A DNA stretch of 50,131 bases from JAAFHN01 sp031421855 (GTDB lineage Bacteria > Pseudomonadota > Gammaproteobacteria > Burkholderiales > Burkholderiaceae_C): contig JANOPN010000022.1 of assembly GCA_031421855.1 (NCBI GenBank), positions 1-50,131 on the forward strand. The letters are read 5' to 3'. How positions within the stretch are numbered: position 1 is the first letter of the stretch; every line of letters starts with the position of its first letter. Both the position numbers and the translations under genes were made by a program. Of this stretch, positions 1 through 8,535 are shown piece after piece. The notes under the pieces are model-generated. The model was not told the DNA's origin, did no database searches, and saw nothing but the letters and a program-made list of their open reading frames with translations.

Positions 1-18
1 AAAACTCATAAAAATTCA

Positions 19-1212
19 ATGAATCAACCCCTCAAAGGCATCCGCGTCGTCGATCTCTCCACCGTCATCTCTGGGCCGATGGCCACCGCCTTGCTGGGCG
101 ACCAAGGTGCCAGCGTGATCAAAGTGGAGTCGCCTGATGGCGACACCTCGCGCCTCATCGGCCCGGCCAAAGGTGATTTGTCGGCCATCTACATCGCCGC
201 CAACCGGGGCAAACGTGGCATTGCGCTAGACCTCAAAGCACCCCACGCCAAGCCGATTTTGATGGCTCTGATTCGCCGGGCCGACGTGTTGGTCAGCAAC
301 TTTCGACCCGGCGTGATGGAGCGGCTGGGTTTTGACGATGCCACGCTGGCCACACTCAACCCCGCGCTCATTCGCCTCGTCATCAGCGGCTACGGCGCAG
401 ACGGGCCCAACGCGGGCGACAAGGTCTACGACGCGGTCATTCAAGCGGTTGCCGGTGTCGCCGCTTCGCACCGCGACCAACACACCGGCGCGCCGGGTTT
501 GGTGTCAACCTTGGTGTGCGACAAGCTCACCGCGCTGACGGCGGCGCAGGCCGTGACTGCGGCGCTCTTTGCCCGCAGCCGCGACGGACAAGGGCGGCTG
601 GTGGATGTGTCGATGCTCGACTCGGTTTTGGCGTTTCAGTGGCCTGACGCCATGTACAACCACGTCTTCATGGACTCGCCGCCCGCGCCGTTTCCCGAAA
701 TGGGCGCGACCCAAAAGCCTTGGAAAACCGCCGACGGCTTTGTCGCCACCATGGCCCCCCAACAAGCCGAATTCGCGGGCCAGTGCCGCGCCCTGGGGCA
801 GCCCGACATCGCAAAAGATCCTCGATTTGCCACCCTGCGCCTGCGCAACCAGCACGCCCGCGAGCTGCGAGCCCTGCTCGAGCCCTTGATGGCAGCCATG
901 ACCAATGCCGATATTCAAACTGCGTTTCGCGCCAACAGCGCGCCACTGGGTTGGCTCAACGAGCGCGCCCAAGTCATCACCGACCCGCAAGTTCAGCACC
1001 GGGGCTCACTGGTCGAAATCGACCACGGCAGCGAAGGCCGTGTGCGGCTGGCTCGGTCAGCGGCCCGGTTTGATGGCCAAACCACGCCAGCGCCGCAAGC
1101 TGCGGCCCACATCGGCCAGCACACGAACGAAGTGCTGCAAGATCTGGGCTTTGGCGACACTCAAATCGAGCAGTGGCTGCAAAGCGGCGTGGTGTTCAAC
1201 TCGGTCGGATGA
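19..1212 (+). CDS. CaiB/BaiF family (class III) CoA transferase
   Basis: A 397-residue class III CoA transferase, which moves CoA between carboxylic acids through an aspartyl-CoA intermediate in the cytoplasm. The N-terminus (LKGIRVVDLSTVISGP, then VIKVESPDGD) and the NRGKRGIALDLK segment are typical of the family. The Asp of VCDKLTALTAAQA, residue 168, sits where the catalytic Asp of formyl-CoA transferase (Asp169) lies. Length is normal for the family. The ATG is close to the window edge and has no clear Shine-Dalgarno sequence. The substrate cannot be read from the sequence; such enzymes often work beside Bug receptors and oxidoreductases in organic-acid catabolism, but the partner genes would lie upstream of the window. 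Confidence 0.9.
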   Translation: MNQPLKGIRVVDLSTVISGPMATALLGDQGASVIKVESPDGDTSRLIGPAKGDLSAIYIAANRGKRGIALDLKAPHAKPILMALIRRADVLVSNFRPGVMERLGFDDATLATLNPALIRLVISGYGADGPNAGDKVYDAVIQAVAGVAASHRDQHTGAPGLVSTLVCDKLTALTAAQAVTAALFARSRDGQGRLVDVSMLDSVLAFQWPDAMYNHVFMDSPPAPFPEMGATQKPWKTADGFVATMAPQQAEFAGQCRALGQPDIAKDPRFATLRLRNQHARELRALLEPLMAAMTNADIQTAFRANSAPLGWLNERAQVITDPQVQHRGSLVEIDHGSEGRVRLARSAARFDGQTTPAPQAAAHIGQHTNEVLQDLGFGDTQIEQWLQSGVVFNSVG

Positions 1213-1241
1213 GCCATCCGGATCGCGATAACGCTGCCGCC

Positions 1242-1394
1242 TCAGCGGCGAGAATCAACCAGCTCGATCAACGACCAACGTTCAAACCAGCGCCCGATTT
1301 GAAACGCGCCGCCGCCAACCGATAGGGCGACAACGGTGAGCGCGCCGAGGCAAACCTCGCACAGTGCTACACATTCAGCTGGAGTTAGCGACAC
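1242..1394 (-). CDS. Possible 50-residue membrane peptide with a CxxxCxxC motif
   Basis: A GTG-started frame of 50 codons begins five bases after the stop of the CusF-like gene on the same strand. The peptide has an N-terminal C8-x3-C12-x2-C15 cluster followed by a hydrophobic stretch (GALTVVALSVGGGAF) and a charged tail ending in SRR. The position at the end of a copper cluster and the Cys cluster next to a membrane segment suggest a small metal-related membrane peptide, but this is inference. There is no convincing ribosome-binding site, so expression would need translational coupling. I do not recognise the family; it could be a chance frame. Confidence 0.35.
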   Translation of the reverse strand: MSLTPAECVALCEVCLGALTVVALSVGGGAFQIGRWFERWSLIELVDSRR

Positions 1395-1399
1395 GTCGA

Positions 1400-1756
1400 C
1401 TACTTCACGGCGGCTTTTTCAACCCCCGTGACCACGTATGCGCCTTGCAGTTGCTCAGCAGTGAACATGATTTTTTCACCCGCAACAAACTTGTCAAGCA
1501 AGGATGCGTCACGAACTTGAAACACCATGGTCATGGCAGGCATGTCGAGGTTTTTGATCGGGCCGTGCTTCAGCGTGACCTTCTTGGCGTCTTTGTCGAC
1601 TTTGCGGACTTCAGCCTCAGCCATTTCTTTGGGCATTGCTGCGGCGTCCTTGGTGGCCTCTTTTGTGGCCGGAGCTGGCGTTGTTGTTGCCGTTGTTTGC
1701 GCAACAACGCCAAAGCTGATCAGAGATGCGAACAAGGCGGTGGTCAAGAGTTTCAT
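1400..1756 (-). CDS. CusF-like periplasmic copper-binding protein
   Basis: A 118-residue exported protein of the CusF_Ec family. It has a signal peptide (MKLLTTALFASLISFGVVAQ) and a Thr/Ala/Pro linker, then the core HGPIKNLDMPAMTMVF. CusF binds Cu(I)/Ag(I) with His36, Met47 and Met49 plus Trp44; here H64, M75 and M77 are present but the Trp position is M72, as in several CusF relatives. The start was set at this ATG because an AGGA lies about ten bases upstream and the signal peptide begins there; a longer in-frame extension has no such support. It lies downstream of the cupredoxin gene in the copper cluster and probably delivers or buffers periplasmic copper. Confidence 0.88.
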   Translation of the reverse strand: MKLLTTALFASLISFGVVAQTTATTTPAPATKEATKDAAAMPKEMAEAEVRKVDKDAKKVTLKHGPIKNLDMPAMTMVFQVRDASLLDKFVAGEKIMFTAEQLQGAYVVTGVEKAAVK

Positions 1757-1856
1757 GGTGAGGGTCCTTTCAAGAACATGCGGATTTAACGTGGCGCTGG
1801 CCACAGGGGAATACAAACGCGAGAAATGTTGTTCGGCGACAGAATTTCACACGAGC

Positions 1857-2384
1857 TCAATGCTTGTGGTCGCCATGCCCGCCAGCGTTGGCCGCCAACA
1901 CAGTGATTTTTCCGACCATACCGGCTTGGTAGTGACCCGCTATCAAGCACGCAAAGTCGAACTCGCCTGCCTTGTTGAACGTCCAGATGATGTCTCCCGA
2001 CTTTTTCGGAACGACATGCGCCATGTACGGCTCTGAGTGCTCCATGTTGGGAAACTTCACCATCAGCGCTGCATGTTCGTCGTTTTCCTTCTTGGTGCCG
2101 ATGACGAACTCATGCATGACCTGGCCTGAGTTCTTGACGACAAATTTCACGGTCTCGCCTTGCTTGATGTCGATCTTGTCTGGACTGAACCGCATGGTGT
2201 CCAGCATCGTGATCTCAATCGTGCGCTTGACCATTTTGGCCTCGCCAGCGATTCCCCAGTCTTTTTGCTCTTTTTTAACAGGGCCAGCTTTTTTGGCGTG
2301 ATCTTTGTCGCCATGGGCATGAACGTTGGCAAGTAGCGCGGCACCCAAAAGGGCGGATGTGATGAACGAGTTGAGTAGTTTCAT
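1857..2384 (-). CDS. Cupredoxin (plastocyanin/azurin-like) periplasmic copper protein
   Basis: A 175-residue secreted cupredoxin. After the signal peptide (MKLLNSFITSALLGAALLANVHA) comes a Lys/His-rich segment and one cupredoxin fold. The type 1 copper ligands are visible as H91 (VMHEFVIG), C146, H151 and M156 (FACLIAGHYQAGM). The ATG is chosen at the signal peptide. The protein ends in GGHGDHKH, a His-rich tail. It follows the multicopper oxidase gene by about 40 bases. It probably carries electrons or copper in periplasmic copper homeostasis. The N-terminal half of the related CopI proteins has similar lysine-rich features, but I cannot fix the exact orthology. Confidence 0.88.
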   Translation of the reverse strand: MKLLNSFITSALLGAALLANVHAHGDKDHAKKAGPVKKEQKDWGIAGEAKMVKRTIEITMLDTMRFSPDKIDIKQGETVKFVVKNSGQVMHEFVIGTKKENDEHAALMVKFPNMEHSEPYMAHVVPKKSGDIIWTFNKAGEFDFACLIAGHYQAGMVGKITVLAANAGGHGDHKH

Positions 2385-2427
2385 GGTAATTTCTTTCGCA
2401 GGTGAATGAGGAGTAGAAGGCGATTGA

Positions 2428-3930
2428 TCAGTGCTGATGCTTCGAGGAGCTTGCCCCAGGCTTGCGGGCCTTGAGCTCAATCGACTTGGTAAACGGCTTG
2501 CCGTTGTCAGGGTTGCGCAGACCCGGAACAAAGCCGTTGTTGGCATCAATTTCAGACTGAAACCGTGCGGTCTCAGGCAAGCGGCCCGTCCACTCGAAGG
2601 CTTGCGTGCCGCTCGGCTGTTTGTACCAACCGGGGTCTTTGTAGTCGCCCGGCTTTTGATCCTTGCGAACTTTCAAGCTGGTGAACATGCCGCCCATCTC
2701 GACCGGCCCATATGGCCCGGTGCCGGTCATCATCGGAGCTGTGTTTTCAGGCAGCTCCATCTCCATCTCACCCATGTCGGCCATGCCGCGCTCCCCCATG
2801 ACCATGTAGTCGGGGATGAGTTTTTGGATCTTCTGGACCAAACCGCGGTGGTCAACACCAATCATGGTCGGCACGTTGTGCCCCATGGCGTTCATGGTGT
2901 GGTGGCTCTTGTGGCAGTGAAATGCCCAATCACCCTCTTCATCCGCCACAAACTCGATTTGGCGCATCTGCCCAACCGCCACGTCAGTCGTCACCTCGTA
3001 CCAGCGCGTGCTCTTAGGTGTGGGCCCGCCATCGGTACCCGTGACCAAAAACTCGTGTCCGTGCAAGTGAATTGGGTGGTTGGTCATCGTCAAGTTGCCC
3101 ATGCGGATGCGCACCTTGTCGTGCTGTCGCACGTTGAGCGACTCAATCCCCGGAAACACGCGGCTGTTCCAGCCCCAAATGTTGAAGTCCAGCATGGTGT
3201 TGACCTTGGGTGTCATGCTGCCGGGGTCAACGTCATAGCCGTTGAGTAAGAAACAAAAGTCACGGTCTACGTCGTCAATCAGCGGGTGCTTACCTTTGGG
3301 GTGAGTGACCCAAAACCCCATCATGCCCATGGCCATTTGGGTCATCTCATCAGCATGCGGGTGGTACATGAAGGTGCCAGGGCGGCGAGCAATGAACTCA
3401 TAAACAAAGGTCTTGCCAACCGGGATTTGCCGTTGATTCATTCCCCCAACGCCGTCCATGCCGTTGGGCAAACGCTGGCCATGCCAATGAATCGTCGTGT
3501 GCTCGGGTAACTTGTTGGTCACAAACAAGCGCACACGGTCACCTTCCACCACTTCGATGGTCGGCCCAGGTGACTGACCGTTGTAGCCCCACATGTTGAC
3601 TTTGAAGCCCGGTGACATCTCGCGAACCACCGGCTCGGCAACCAAGTGGAACTCTTTCACACCGTCCCTCATGCGCCACGGCAGTGTCCAGCCGTTAAGC
3701 GTGACGATCGGGTTGTAGGGCTGGCCGGTGTTGGGAACCAAAGGTGGCGCGGTGTCGGGCTTAGTCATCATGACCGGCTCAGGCAAGGCCGCCATCGCGA
3801 CTTTGCTCACACTGGCAGCAGCAACTGCAGTCATGGCTGCGCCACCGAAGAAGTTGCGTCGGCTCATGCTCGCCAATTCGCGGTTTGCAGACGAATTGGC
3901 CTGTGCGTCTGGACTTGAAGAATGTGTCAT
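2428..3930 (-). CDS. Tat-exported multicopper oxidase (copper oxidase)
   Basis: A 500-residue multicopper oxidase, probably oxidising Cu(I) in the periplasm. A twin-arginine signal (SMSRRNFFGGAA) lies at residues 21-32. The copper motifs are complete: HWHG (148-151), HPH (190-192), HPIHLHGH (285-292) and HCHKSHHTMNAM (338-349), giving type 1, 2 and 3 sites. Only a short region separates the second and third motifs, so a full middle cupredoxin domain seems to be absent. About 150 residues follow the HCH motif, beginning with a Met-rich stretch (MGERGMADMGEMEM), whereas most three-domain oxidases end soon after that motif. The C-terminus is KHQH. It lies between the TolC-type gene and the cupredoxin gene. 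Confidence 0.92.
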   Translation of the reverse strand: MTHSSSPDAQANSSANRELASMSRRNFFGGAAMTAVAAASVSKVAMAALPEPVMMTKPDTAPPLVPNTGQPYNPIVTLNGWTLPWRMRDGVKEFHLVAEPVVREMSPGFKVNMWGYNGQSPGPTIEVVEGDRVRLFVTNKLPEHTTIHWHGQRLPNGMDGVGGMNQRQIPVGKTFVYEFIARRPGTFMYHPHADEMTQMAMGMMGFWVTHPKGKHPLIDDVDRDFCFLLNGYDVDPGSMTPKVNTMLDFNIWGWNSRVFPGIESLNVRQHDKVRIRMGNLTMTNHPIHLHGHEFLVTGTDGGPTPKSTRWYEVTTDVAVGQMRQIEFVADEEGDWAFHCHKSHHTMNAMGHNVPTMIGVDHRGLVQKIQKLIPDYMVMGERGMADMGEMEMELPENTAPMMTGTGPYGPVEMGGMFTSLKVRKDQKPGDYKDPGWYKQPSGTQAFEWTGRLPETARFQSEIDANNGFVPGLRNPDNGKPFTKSIELKARKPGASSSKHQH

Positions 3931-3993
3931 AGAAATCGGATCAATATTAAAGAATTCGGGGAAGCTTTTGAGTTGCGCGTCAGTGGTAGTCGC

Positions 3994-5433
3994 TCAATGG
4001 CCCGGCTTGGCATCGCCAGCCCCGCCGCCGCCGCCGCCGCTTGCACCAACACTCGACATCGCCCCCATGGACATGCCCGTTAGCGTGGTTTGCAGGCGTG
4101 CGTCGGCCAGCCAAAAATCGCGCTGCGCGTCCAGGGTTAAGTTCACCGCGCCGATTTGCATGCGCATGTCGCCCAGCAAATCGAACACGCTGAGCAACAT
4201 GCCGTTGTAGCGAAGCAAAGTTTCGTTGTGGATGAATTTACGCAGCGGAACCACCTCGTCGCGGTAGTTGACGGCCAGGTCGTAGGCGGTTCGGTAACCG
4301 TGATAAGCATCGCGCGCCTCTGAGCGCGCGTTTATCGCCACCTCGCGCACTTTGGCCAGCGACTGCTGATAGGTCGCGCGCGCCTTGGCGTTCGCCGCCC
4401 CACCCCAGTCAAAAATGGGTAGCGGCAACTCAAACTCCCACTCTCGCTCGCGTTCACGCTCACCGTGGGCATTGTCAAACGTGGTTTTGCGTCGAAACGC
4501 GATCTCAGCTGCGCCGACAAACCCAGCGAGCTTGACCATACCCAGGGCGTTGGCTTGAGTTTCGGCCTCGTTCACGGCTGAGCGCACATCAAGCCTCTCA
4601 CGCAGTGCCCGCTCTTCGATGTTGTTGATGTCGTTTGGCTTCGTCGGCAAGTCGGGCAAGCGATCAACTAATTTGAACTGCGTTTGTGCACCCCAGAGGC
4701 CCATCAAACGCGTAAGCTTTTCGCGCTCACTGAAGGCGGTTAGCTGTGCGCGCGCAAGCTGGGCGTTAGCGTCTGCCAAAAAAAGCTGTTCACGCGCTTG
4801 GTCAAGGCGGCTCCAATTGCCAACCCGGCTCATGCGTCGCGCCAGCTCACCTCCGGCTTCGGCTGCGACTTTCACGTCACTCTTGTACGCCACCGATTGT
4901 TGGGCCGCCACGGCATTGATCCAGGCCATTCGGGTGTCGGTCGCGAGCTTGATGACGCTTTGTGCTGCAGCCAACTTTGCCGCCTCGTGCTGTTGGTTTT
5001 GCCAATTGCCGCGCCAGGGCAAACTGATCAAACCGACCACGTTGAACACCAGGCCACGCTCAAAGCCAACTTTGTCGCCGTCTGCCGACTTGGCAAACGA
5101 AAAGTGTGGGTTTGGCAGCGTCGCGGCCTGAACGCGGTCGGCGTCGCTGATCTCAAGCCGAGCCATCGAAGCATGCAAGGCCGGGTTGTTCAGCAGCGCG
5201 ATGCAAACGGCCGTGTCGGCGGTGACGGGTTGGCGCAGCAGCTTGCTCACCGCTTCACGCGTGGCGACTTTGTCGCGAGCCGCGACGTCAGCGGTCACGC
5301 CGAAAATTTTGCCCGTAACGACAGCGTTAATGTCCGATACGTTTGAGTCAGGAGACAACGAGGCGCAGCCCGTCAGTGAAACCAGTAAGAGAGCTGCGCA
5401 CGTGGTGCGAGTCAGTGGGAGTGTTGATGACAT
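3994..5433 (-). CDS. TolC/CusC-family outer-membrane efflux lipoprotein
   Basis: A 479-residue outer-membrane efflux protein of the TolC/CusC type. The lipobox LTGC places the lipidated cysteine at residue 23. The body has the duplicated long-helix pattern of the family (for example LEISDADRVQAATLPNPHFSFA and the later NARSEARDAYHGYRTAYDLA segment). It starts nine bases after the stop of the small His-tailed gene, so the two are surely co-transcribed. No inner-membrane RND pump or membrane-fusion gene lies in the cluster. The C-terminus is a glycine run ending in a single histidine (GDAKPGH), not usual for the family. Confidence 0.9.
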   Translation of the reverse strand: MSSTLPLTRTTCAALLLVSLTGCASLSPDSNVSDINAVVTGKIFGVTADVAARDKVATREAVSKLLRQPVTADTAVCIALLNNPALHASMARLEISDADRVQAATLPNPHFSFAKSADGDKVGFERGLVFNVVGLISLPWRGNWQNQQHEAAKLAAAQSVIKLATDTRMAWINAVAAQQSVAYKSDVKVAAEAGGELARRMSRVGNWSRLDQAREQLFLADANAQLARAQLTAFSEREKLTRLMGLWGAQTQFKLVDRLPDLPTKPNDINNIEERALRERLDVRSAVNEAETQANALGMVKLAGFVGAAEIAFRRKTTFDNAHGEREREREWEFELPLPIFDWGGAANAKARATYQQSLAKVREVAINARSEARDAYHGYRTAYDLAVNYRDEVVPLRKFIHNETLLRYNGMLLSVFDLLGDMRMQIGAVNLTLDAQRDFWLADARLQTTLTGMSMGAMSSVGASGGGGGGAGDAKPGH

Positions 5434-5442
5434 GCTTGCGCC

Positions 5443-5844
5443 TCAGTGTTTGTGGCCAGCAGACATGGGCGACTTCGTGGCCTCGGCTGGGGCAGTTGTG
5501 GGCTTGGCTGCGTTTGGCGTGACCGCAGACTTGGCCACCGGTTTGGCAGCTTGGGCCTCTTCCCATCTCAAAATATCAACATGCCCGCGCAAAAATTGAC
5601 TAACCACCTCGTTGGCTTTGCGCCAGTTGTCAGACTCGGTTTCGACCCCTTTGGGCGTGTTTTGAAACACCGACTGGTAAACCGTGGCGGGTACTGGCGC
5701 ACCCGGGTCTGTGACGCTGGGAACGCTGACATTGCTATCCGCTTGATGCTTTGCAGGAATCTGAGCCGATGCAGCCATGGCAAAAGATGCCATCGCAGCA
5801 GCACAGACCACTGCACGGACTTCGGGAATATAGGTTGTGTTCAT
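5443..5844 (-). CDS. Small exported protein with His-rich C-terminus, copper cluster
   Basis: A 133-residue protein of unknown function. A signal peptide (VRAVVCAAAMASFAMAASAQ) is followed by a compact region (TVYQSVFQNTPKG ... NWRKANEVVSQFLRGHVDILRWE), then an Ala/Pro/Lys-rich linker ending in SAGHKH. The central region could form a short helical domain. It is the first gene of the run 5'-this gene-TolC-oxidase-cupredoxin-CusF, nine bases from the TolC-type gene, so a role in periplasmic copper handling is likely. The His-terminated tail is shared with three other products of the cluster. No enzymatic motif is visible. Confidence 0.75.
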   Translation of the reverse strand: MNTTYIPEVRAVVCAAAMASFAMAASAQIPAKHQADSNVSVPSVTDPGAPVPATVYQSVFQNTPKGVETESDNWRKANEVVSQFLRGHVDILRWEEAQAAKPVAKSAVTPNAAKPTTAPAEATKSPMSAGHKH

Positions 5845-6006
5845 GGGCGAAAAGCCTGTTCAAATGGGAATTCAATTTAGGCTTGATGCGAGAAAAATCG
5901 CGCAGCAAGAGCCGACCAAGTGCCACACGACGGCCCAAAAGGACGCGCCAATGCACCGTGTAGCCGCTGTGGAAAGGAACCACAGACGGACTACTGGCGT
6001 GAAAAC

Positions 6007-6369
6007 TCAGGTAACGGGTGGGGTGACAAGCAAGCGCAACTCGGCGCTGCGCCACAAACTAGCAACCTGAGCTGGAGCAAGGTGCTCGGCATTGGACACC
6101 GAGGCCAAATCGCCACAAGCGACTGCCGCGCTCAAGTGGCACGCTTGGCAACTGCTGCATTCGGAGCCATCGGCCGCAGCCACGACACCGCTGCCGTCGC
6201 CTACCACCTCGTGGCAAGGCATGCCCGGTGCATGAACAACCGGCTGAACTTCAGCCGCACCAACAACCGACTTCAGCCCATGCGCCGCCATCCCCGTTGC
6301 CATGGCATCGCCAACCAACCCACGAAGGGCCAGCAACATCACCATGAACACGATCAAGAACTTACGCAT
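6007..6369 (-). CDS. Small exported Cys/His-rich protein (DUF2946-like)
   Basis: A 120-residue protein starting with a hydrophobic leader (MRKFLIVFMVMLLALRGLVGD). The middle has HAPGMPCHE and CSSCQACH, a Cys/His arrangement like that of DUF2946 proteins, which are often found near copper genes. The start was moved to this ATG because the signal-like segment begins there. About 160 bases separate it from the copper cluster downstream, so it may be the first gene of that transcription unit or separately expressed. Metal binding is inferred from the Cys/His pattern only. Confidence 0.65.
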   Translation of the reverse strand: MRKFLIVFMVMLLALRGLVGDAMATGMAAHGLKSVVGAAEVQPVVHAPGMPCHEVVGDGSGVVAAADGSECSSCQACHLSAAVACGDLASVSNAEHLAPAQVASLWRSAELRLLVTPPVT

Positions 6370-6400
6370 GAATATGAGTGTAAGCCTGAAACCCAGAAGT

Positions 6401-7438
6401 TCAATTCGCGGCGCGGCTTTTGATGCCTTCGACAGAGCCCAAATCCATCGCGACCTCGGACGCAATGGCGTACGAGCGCTTGCGAGCCTTGTGGTCAAAA
6501 ATTTGGCACGTCACCATCAACTCATCGGCCCCCGTTCGGGCCACAAACGCCGCCATTGCCGCCCTGACCTCGTCGGCAGAGCCAATGGCCGAACTGGCCA
6601 AAATCTCGCCCAACATCGCCTGCCACTGCGGCGGCAGGCTCGCCAAATAGCCTTCGAGTGGGGGTGGCAACGGCGCGGCTCGCCCGGTTCGCAGGTTCAC
6701 AAAGGCTTGCTGCATCGAACTCGCGCGCCAATGGGCCTCGTCGCTCGTGTCGGCTGCAAACACGTTAAACCCCAGCATCACATGCGGCTTGGCCAAGTGA
6801 ATTGAGGGCTTGAACGCCGCTCGGTACACCGCCAGCGCCTGCATGAGTTGCTGCGGCGCAAAGTGCGAGGCAAACGCATACGGCAAGCCCAAATGCGCCG
6901 CCAACTGCGCGCCGTAAGTGCTCGAGCCCAAAATCCACACGGGCACTTTGAGCCCAGTGCCCGGCACGGCACGCACGCTTTGACGTGGCTCGTCCGACAA
7001 AAAATCAATCAACTCCAGCACGTCTTGCGGAAAATCATCCACATCACCCGCCAAATTGCGCCGCAGCGCCCGCGCCGTGGCTTGGTCTGAGCCCGGTGCG
7101 CGCCCAAGCCCTAGGTCAATGCGCCCTGGGTAGAGCGACTCCAGCGTGCCAAACTGCTCTGCAATCACCAGCGGCGAGTGGTTGGGCAACATGATGCCGC
7201 CCGCCCCCACGCGGATGCGCTGGGTTGCGCCCGCCACATGCCCCACCAAAACAGCAGTCGCCGCACTCGCCACCCCCGGCATGCCGTGGTGCTCAGCCAG
7301 CCAGTAGCGCCGATAACCCAAGCCTTCAGCGTGCCGCGCCAAGTCAGCGGTGTTGGCAAACGACTGCGCGGCGGTGCTGCCCTGCAAAATCGGCGAGAGA
7401 TCGAGGACTGAGAGTGGGAAGGCGCGGTTTTGGGGCAT
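6401..7438 (-). CDS. LLM-class flavin-dependent oxidoreductase
   Basis: A 345-residue luciferase-like monooxygenase of the single-component group annotated as YhbW/MsnO8-like. Family signatures visible are PLSVLDLSPILQGS at the N-terminus, YWLAEHHGMPGVASAA, RIRVGAGGIMLPNHSPLVIAEQFGTL and RIDLGLGRAPGSD. These bind reduced FMN in a TIM barrel. The start at MPQNRAFPL fits the usual N-terminus of relatives; a longer frame upstream lacks support. The next gene downstream begins 31 bases after its stop. The substrate is unknown. Confidence 0.9.
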   Translation of the reverse strand: MPQNRAFPLSVLDLSPILQGSTAAQSFANTADLARHAEGLGYRRYWLAEHHGMPGVASAATAVLVGHVAGATQRIRVGAGGIMLPNHSPLVIAEQFGTLESLYPGRIDLGLGRAPGSDQATARALRRNLAGDVDDFPQDVLELIDFLSDEPRQSVRAVPGTGLKVPVWILGSSTYGAQLAAHLGLPYAFASHFAPQQLMQALAVYRAAFKPSIHLAKPHVMLGFNVFAADTSDEAHWRASSMQQAFVNLRTGRAAPLPPPLEGYLASLPPQWQAMLGEILASSAIGSADEVRAAMAAFVARTGADELMVTCQIFDHKARKRSYAIASEVAMDLGSVEGIKSRAAN

Positions 7439-7526
7439 GCCTTCGATGTTGCCTGATGTCTTGATGGTTTGCAGACGTGCTGACGACCATCCGATGCACA
7501 GGCCCAACCGATTCGCGCGTCAACCG

Positions 7527-8510
7527 CTATTGCGGCTTCAAACCCAAGTCGCGTGCGACCGTTTGCCAACGCTGCGATTCGCTGCGCATGAAGCTGCGAA
7601 GTTCATCGCGCGATGTCCCTTTCAAATCCACACCGAGGGTCAACATGCGAGCTTGCACCCCGGCGCTGGCCATCGCGCCGATGGTGTCTAGCCGCAATTT
7701 GTCCAATACGTCAATCGGCGTGGTGATGGGTGCGACGAAGGCCCACCACTGGTTGAGCACCAAGTCTTTGATGCCCAACTCGGCAAATGTTGGCACGTCG
7801 CGCAGGGCTGGCACGCTAAATCGGCTGTTGCTGGTTACGGCTAAAGCGCGAATTTTGCCTGCCGACAGCAGCGCAGCACCGCTGGCCAGTGTCGCAAAGT
7901 GACCTGCCGCCGTGCCCGCTGCCACGTCGATCAAGGCGGGGGCCGAGCCGCGGTAAGGCACCAGGTTGAACTTGATTTTGGTGCGCTGGCCAAACATCTC
8001 GCCCACCAAGTGGCTGATGGTCCCCGAGCCGCTGTGTGCGAGGGCGGGTGGGCCGCCCTTGGTCGTGGCGGCTGACTTCAAAAAGGTTTTCAAGTCCTTG
8101 CTGTTGTCGCCCACGCCCGTGAACAAAATCAGTGGCGACGTGCCAATCAGCGTGATGGGCGAAAAATCGCGCAGCAAGTCGTAAGGCAACTTGGCCACCA
8201 CGGCCGGCGCGATTGCATGGGGCAACTCAACAATGCCCAAGGTGTAGCCGTCGGGTGCCGATTTCGCCAGCGCGTCGGTGCCAATTTGCCCAGCAGCACC
8301 GGCCTTGTTGTCCACAATCACCGACTGTCCAAGCGTCTCAGACAGGCGCTGAGCCAACGCTCGACCAATCGCATCAGTGCTGCCACCTGGTGCCCAGGGC
8401 ACCAGTATTTTGATGGCTTTGTCGGGGTAAGCCGCCCACGCAAACGGGCTGGCAGTGGCCAAGCTGGCAGCGGCGCTGGCCAGCAAGGTGCGGCGTTGAA
8501 GGGTGGTCAT
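7527..8510 (-). CDS. Bug-family periplasmic solute receptor (tripartite tricarboxylate transport)
   Basis: A 327-residue receptor of the Bug family, which binds carboxylates in the periplasm. The signal peptide (MTTLQRRTLLASAAASLATA) is followed by YPDKAIKILVPWAPGGSTDAIGR, LGQSVIVDNKAGAAGQIGTDALAK and DGYTLGIVE, all family landmarks. A strong GAGGAG lies seven bases before the chosen ATG. No TctA/TctB membrane genes are nearby, which is common for this expanded family in Burkholderiales. It lies 25 bases downstream of the threonine-synthase-like gene and probably shares its transcript. Confidence 0.93.
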   Translation of the reverse strand: MTTLQRRTLLASAAASLATASPFAWAAYPDKAIKILVPWAPGGSTDAIGRALAQRLSETLGQSVIVDNKAGAAGQIGTDALAKSAPDGYTLGIVELPHAIAPAVVAKLPYDLLRDFSPITLIGTSPLILFTGVGDNSKDLKTFLKSAATTKGGPPALAHSGSGTISHLVGEMFGQRTKIKFNLVPYRGSAPALIDVAAGTAAGHFATLASGAALLSAGKIRALAVTSNSRFSVPALRDVPTFAELGIKDLVLNQWWAFVAPITTPIDVLDKLRLDTIGAMASAGVQARMLTLGVDLKGTSRDELRSFMRSESQRWQTVARDLGLKPQ

Positions 8511-8535
8511 GGTTGGCTCCTCGGGGTTAAAACAA

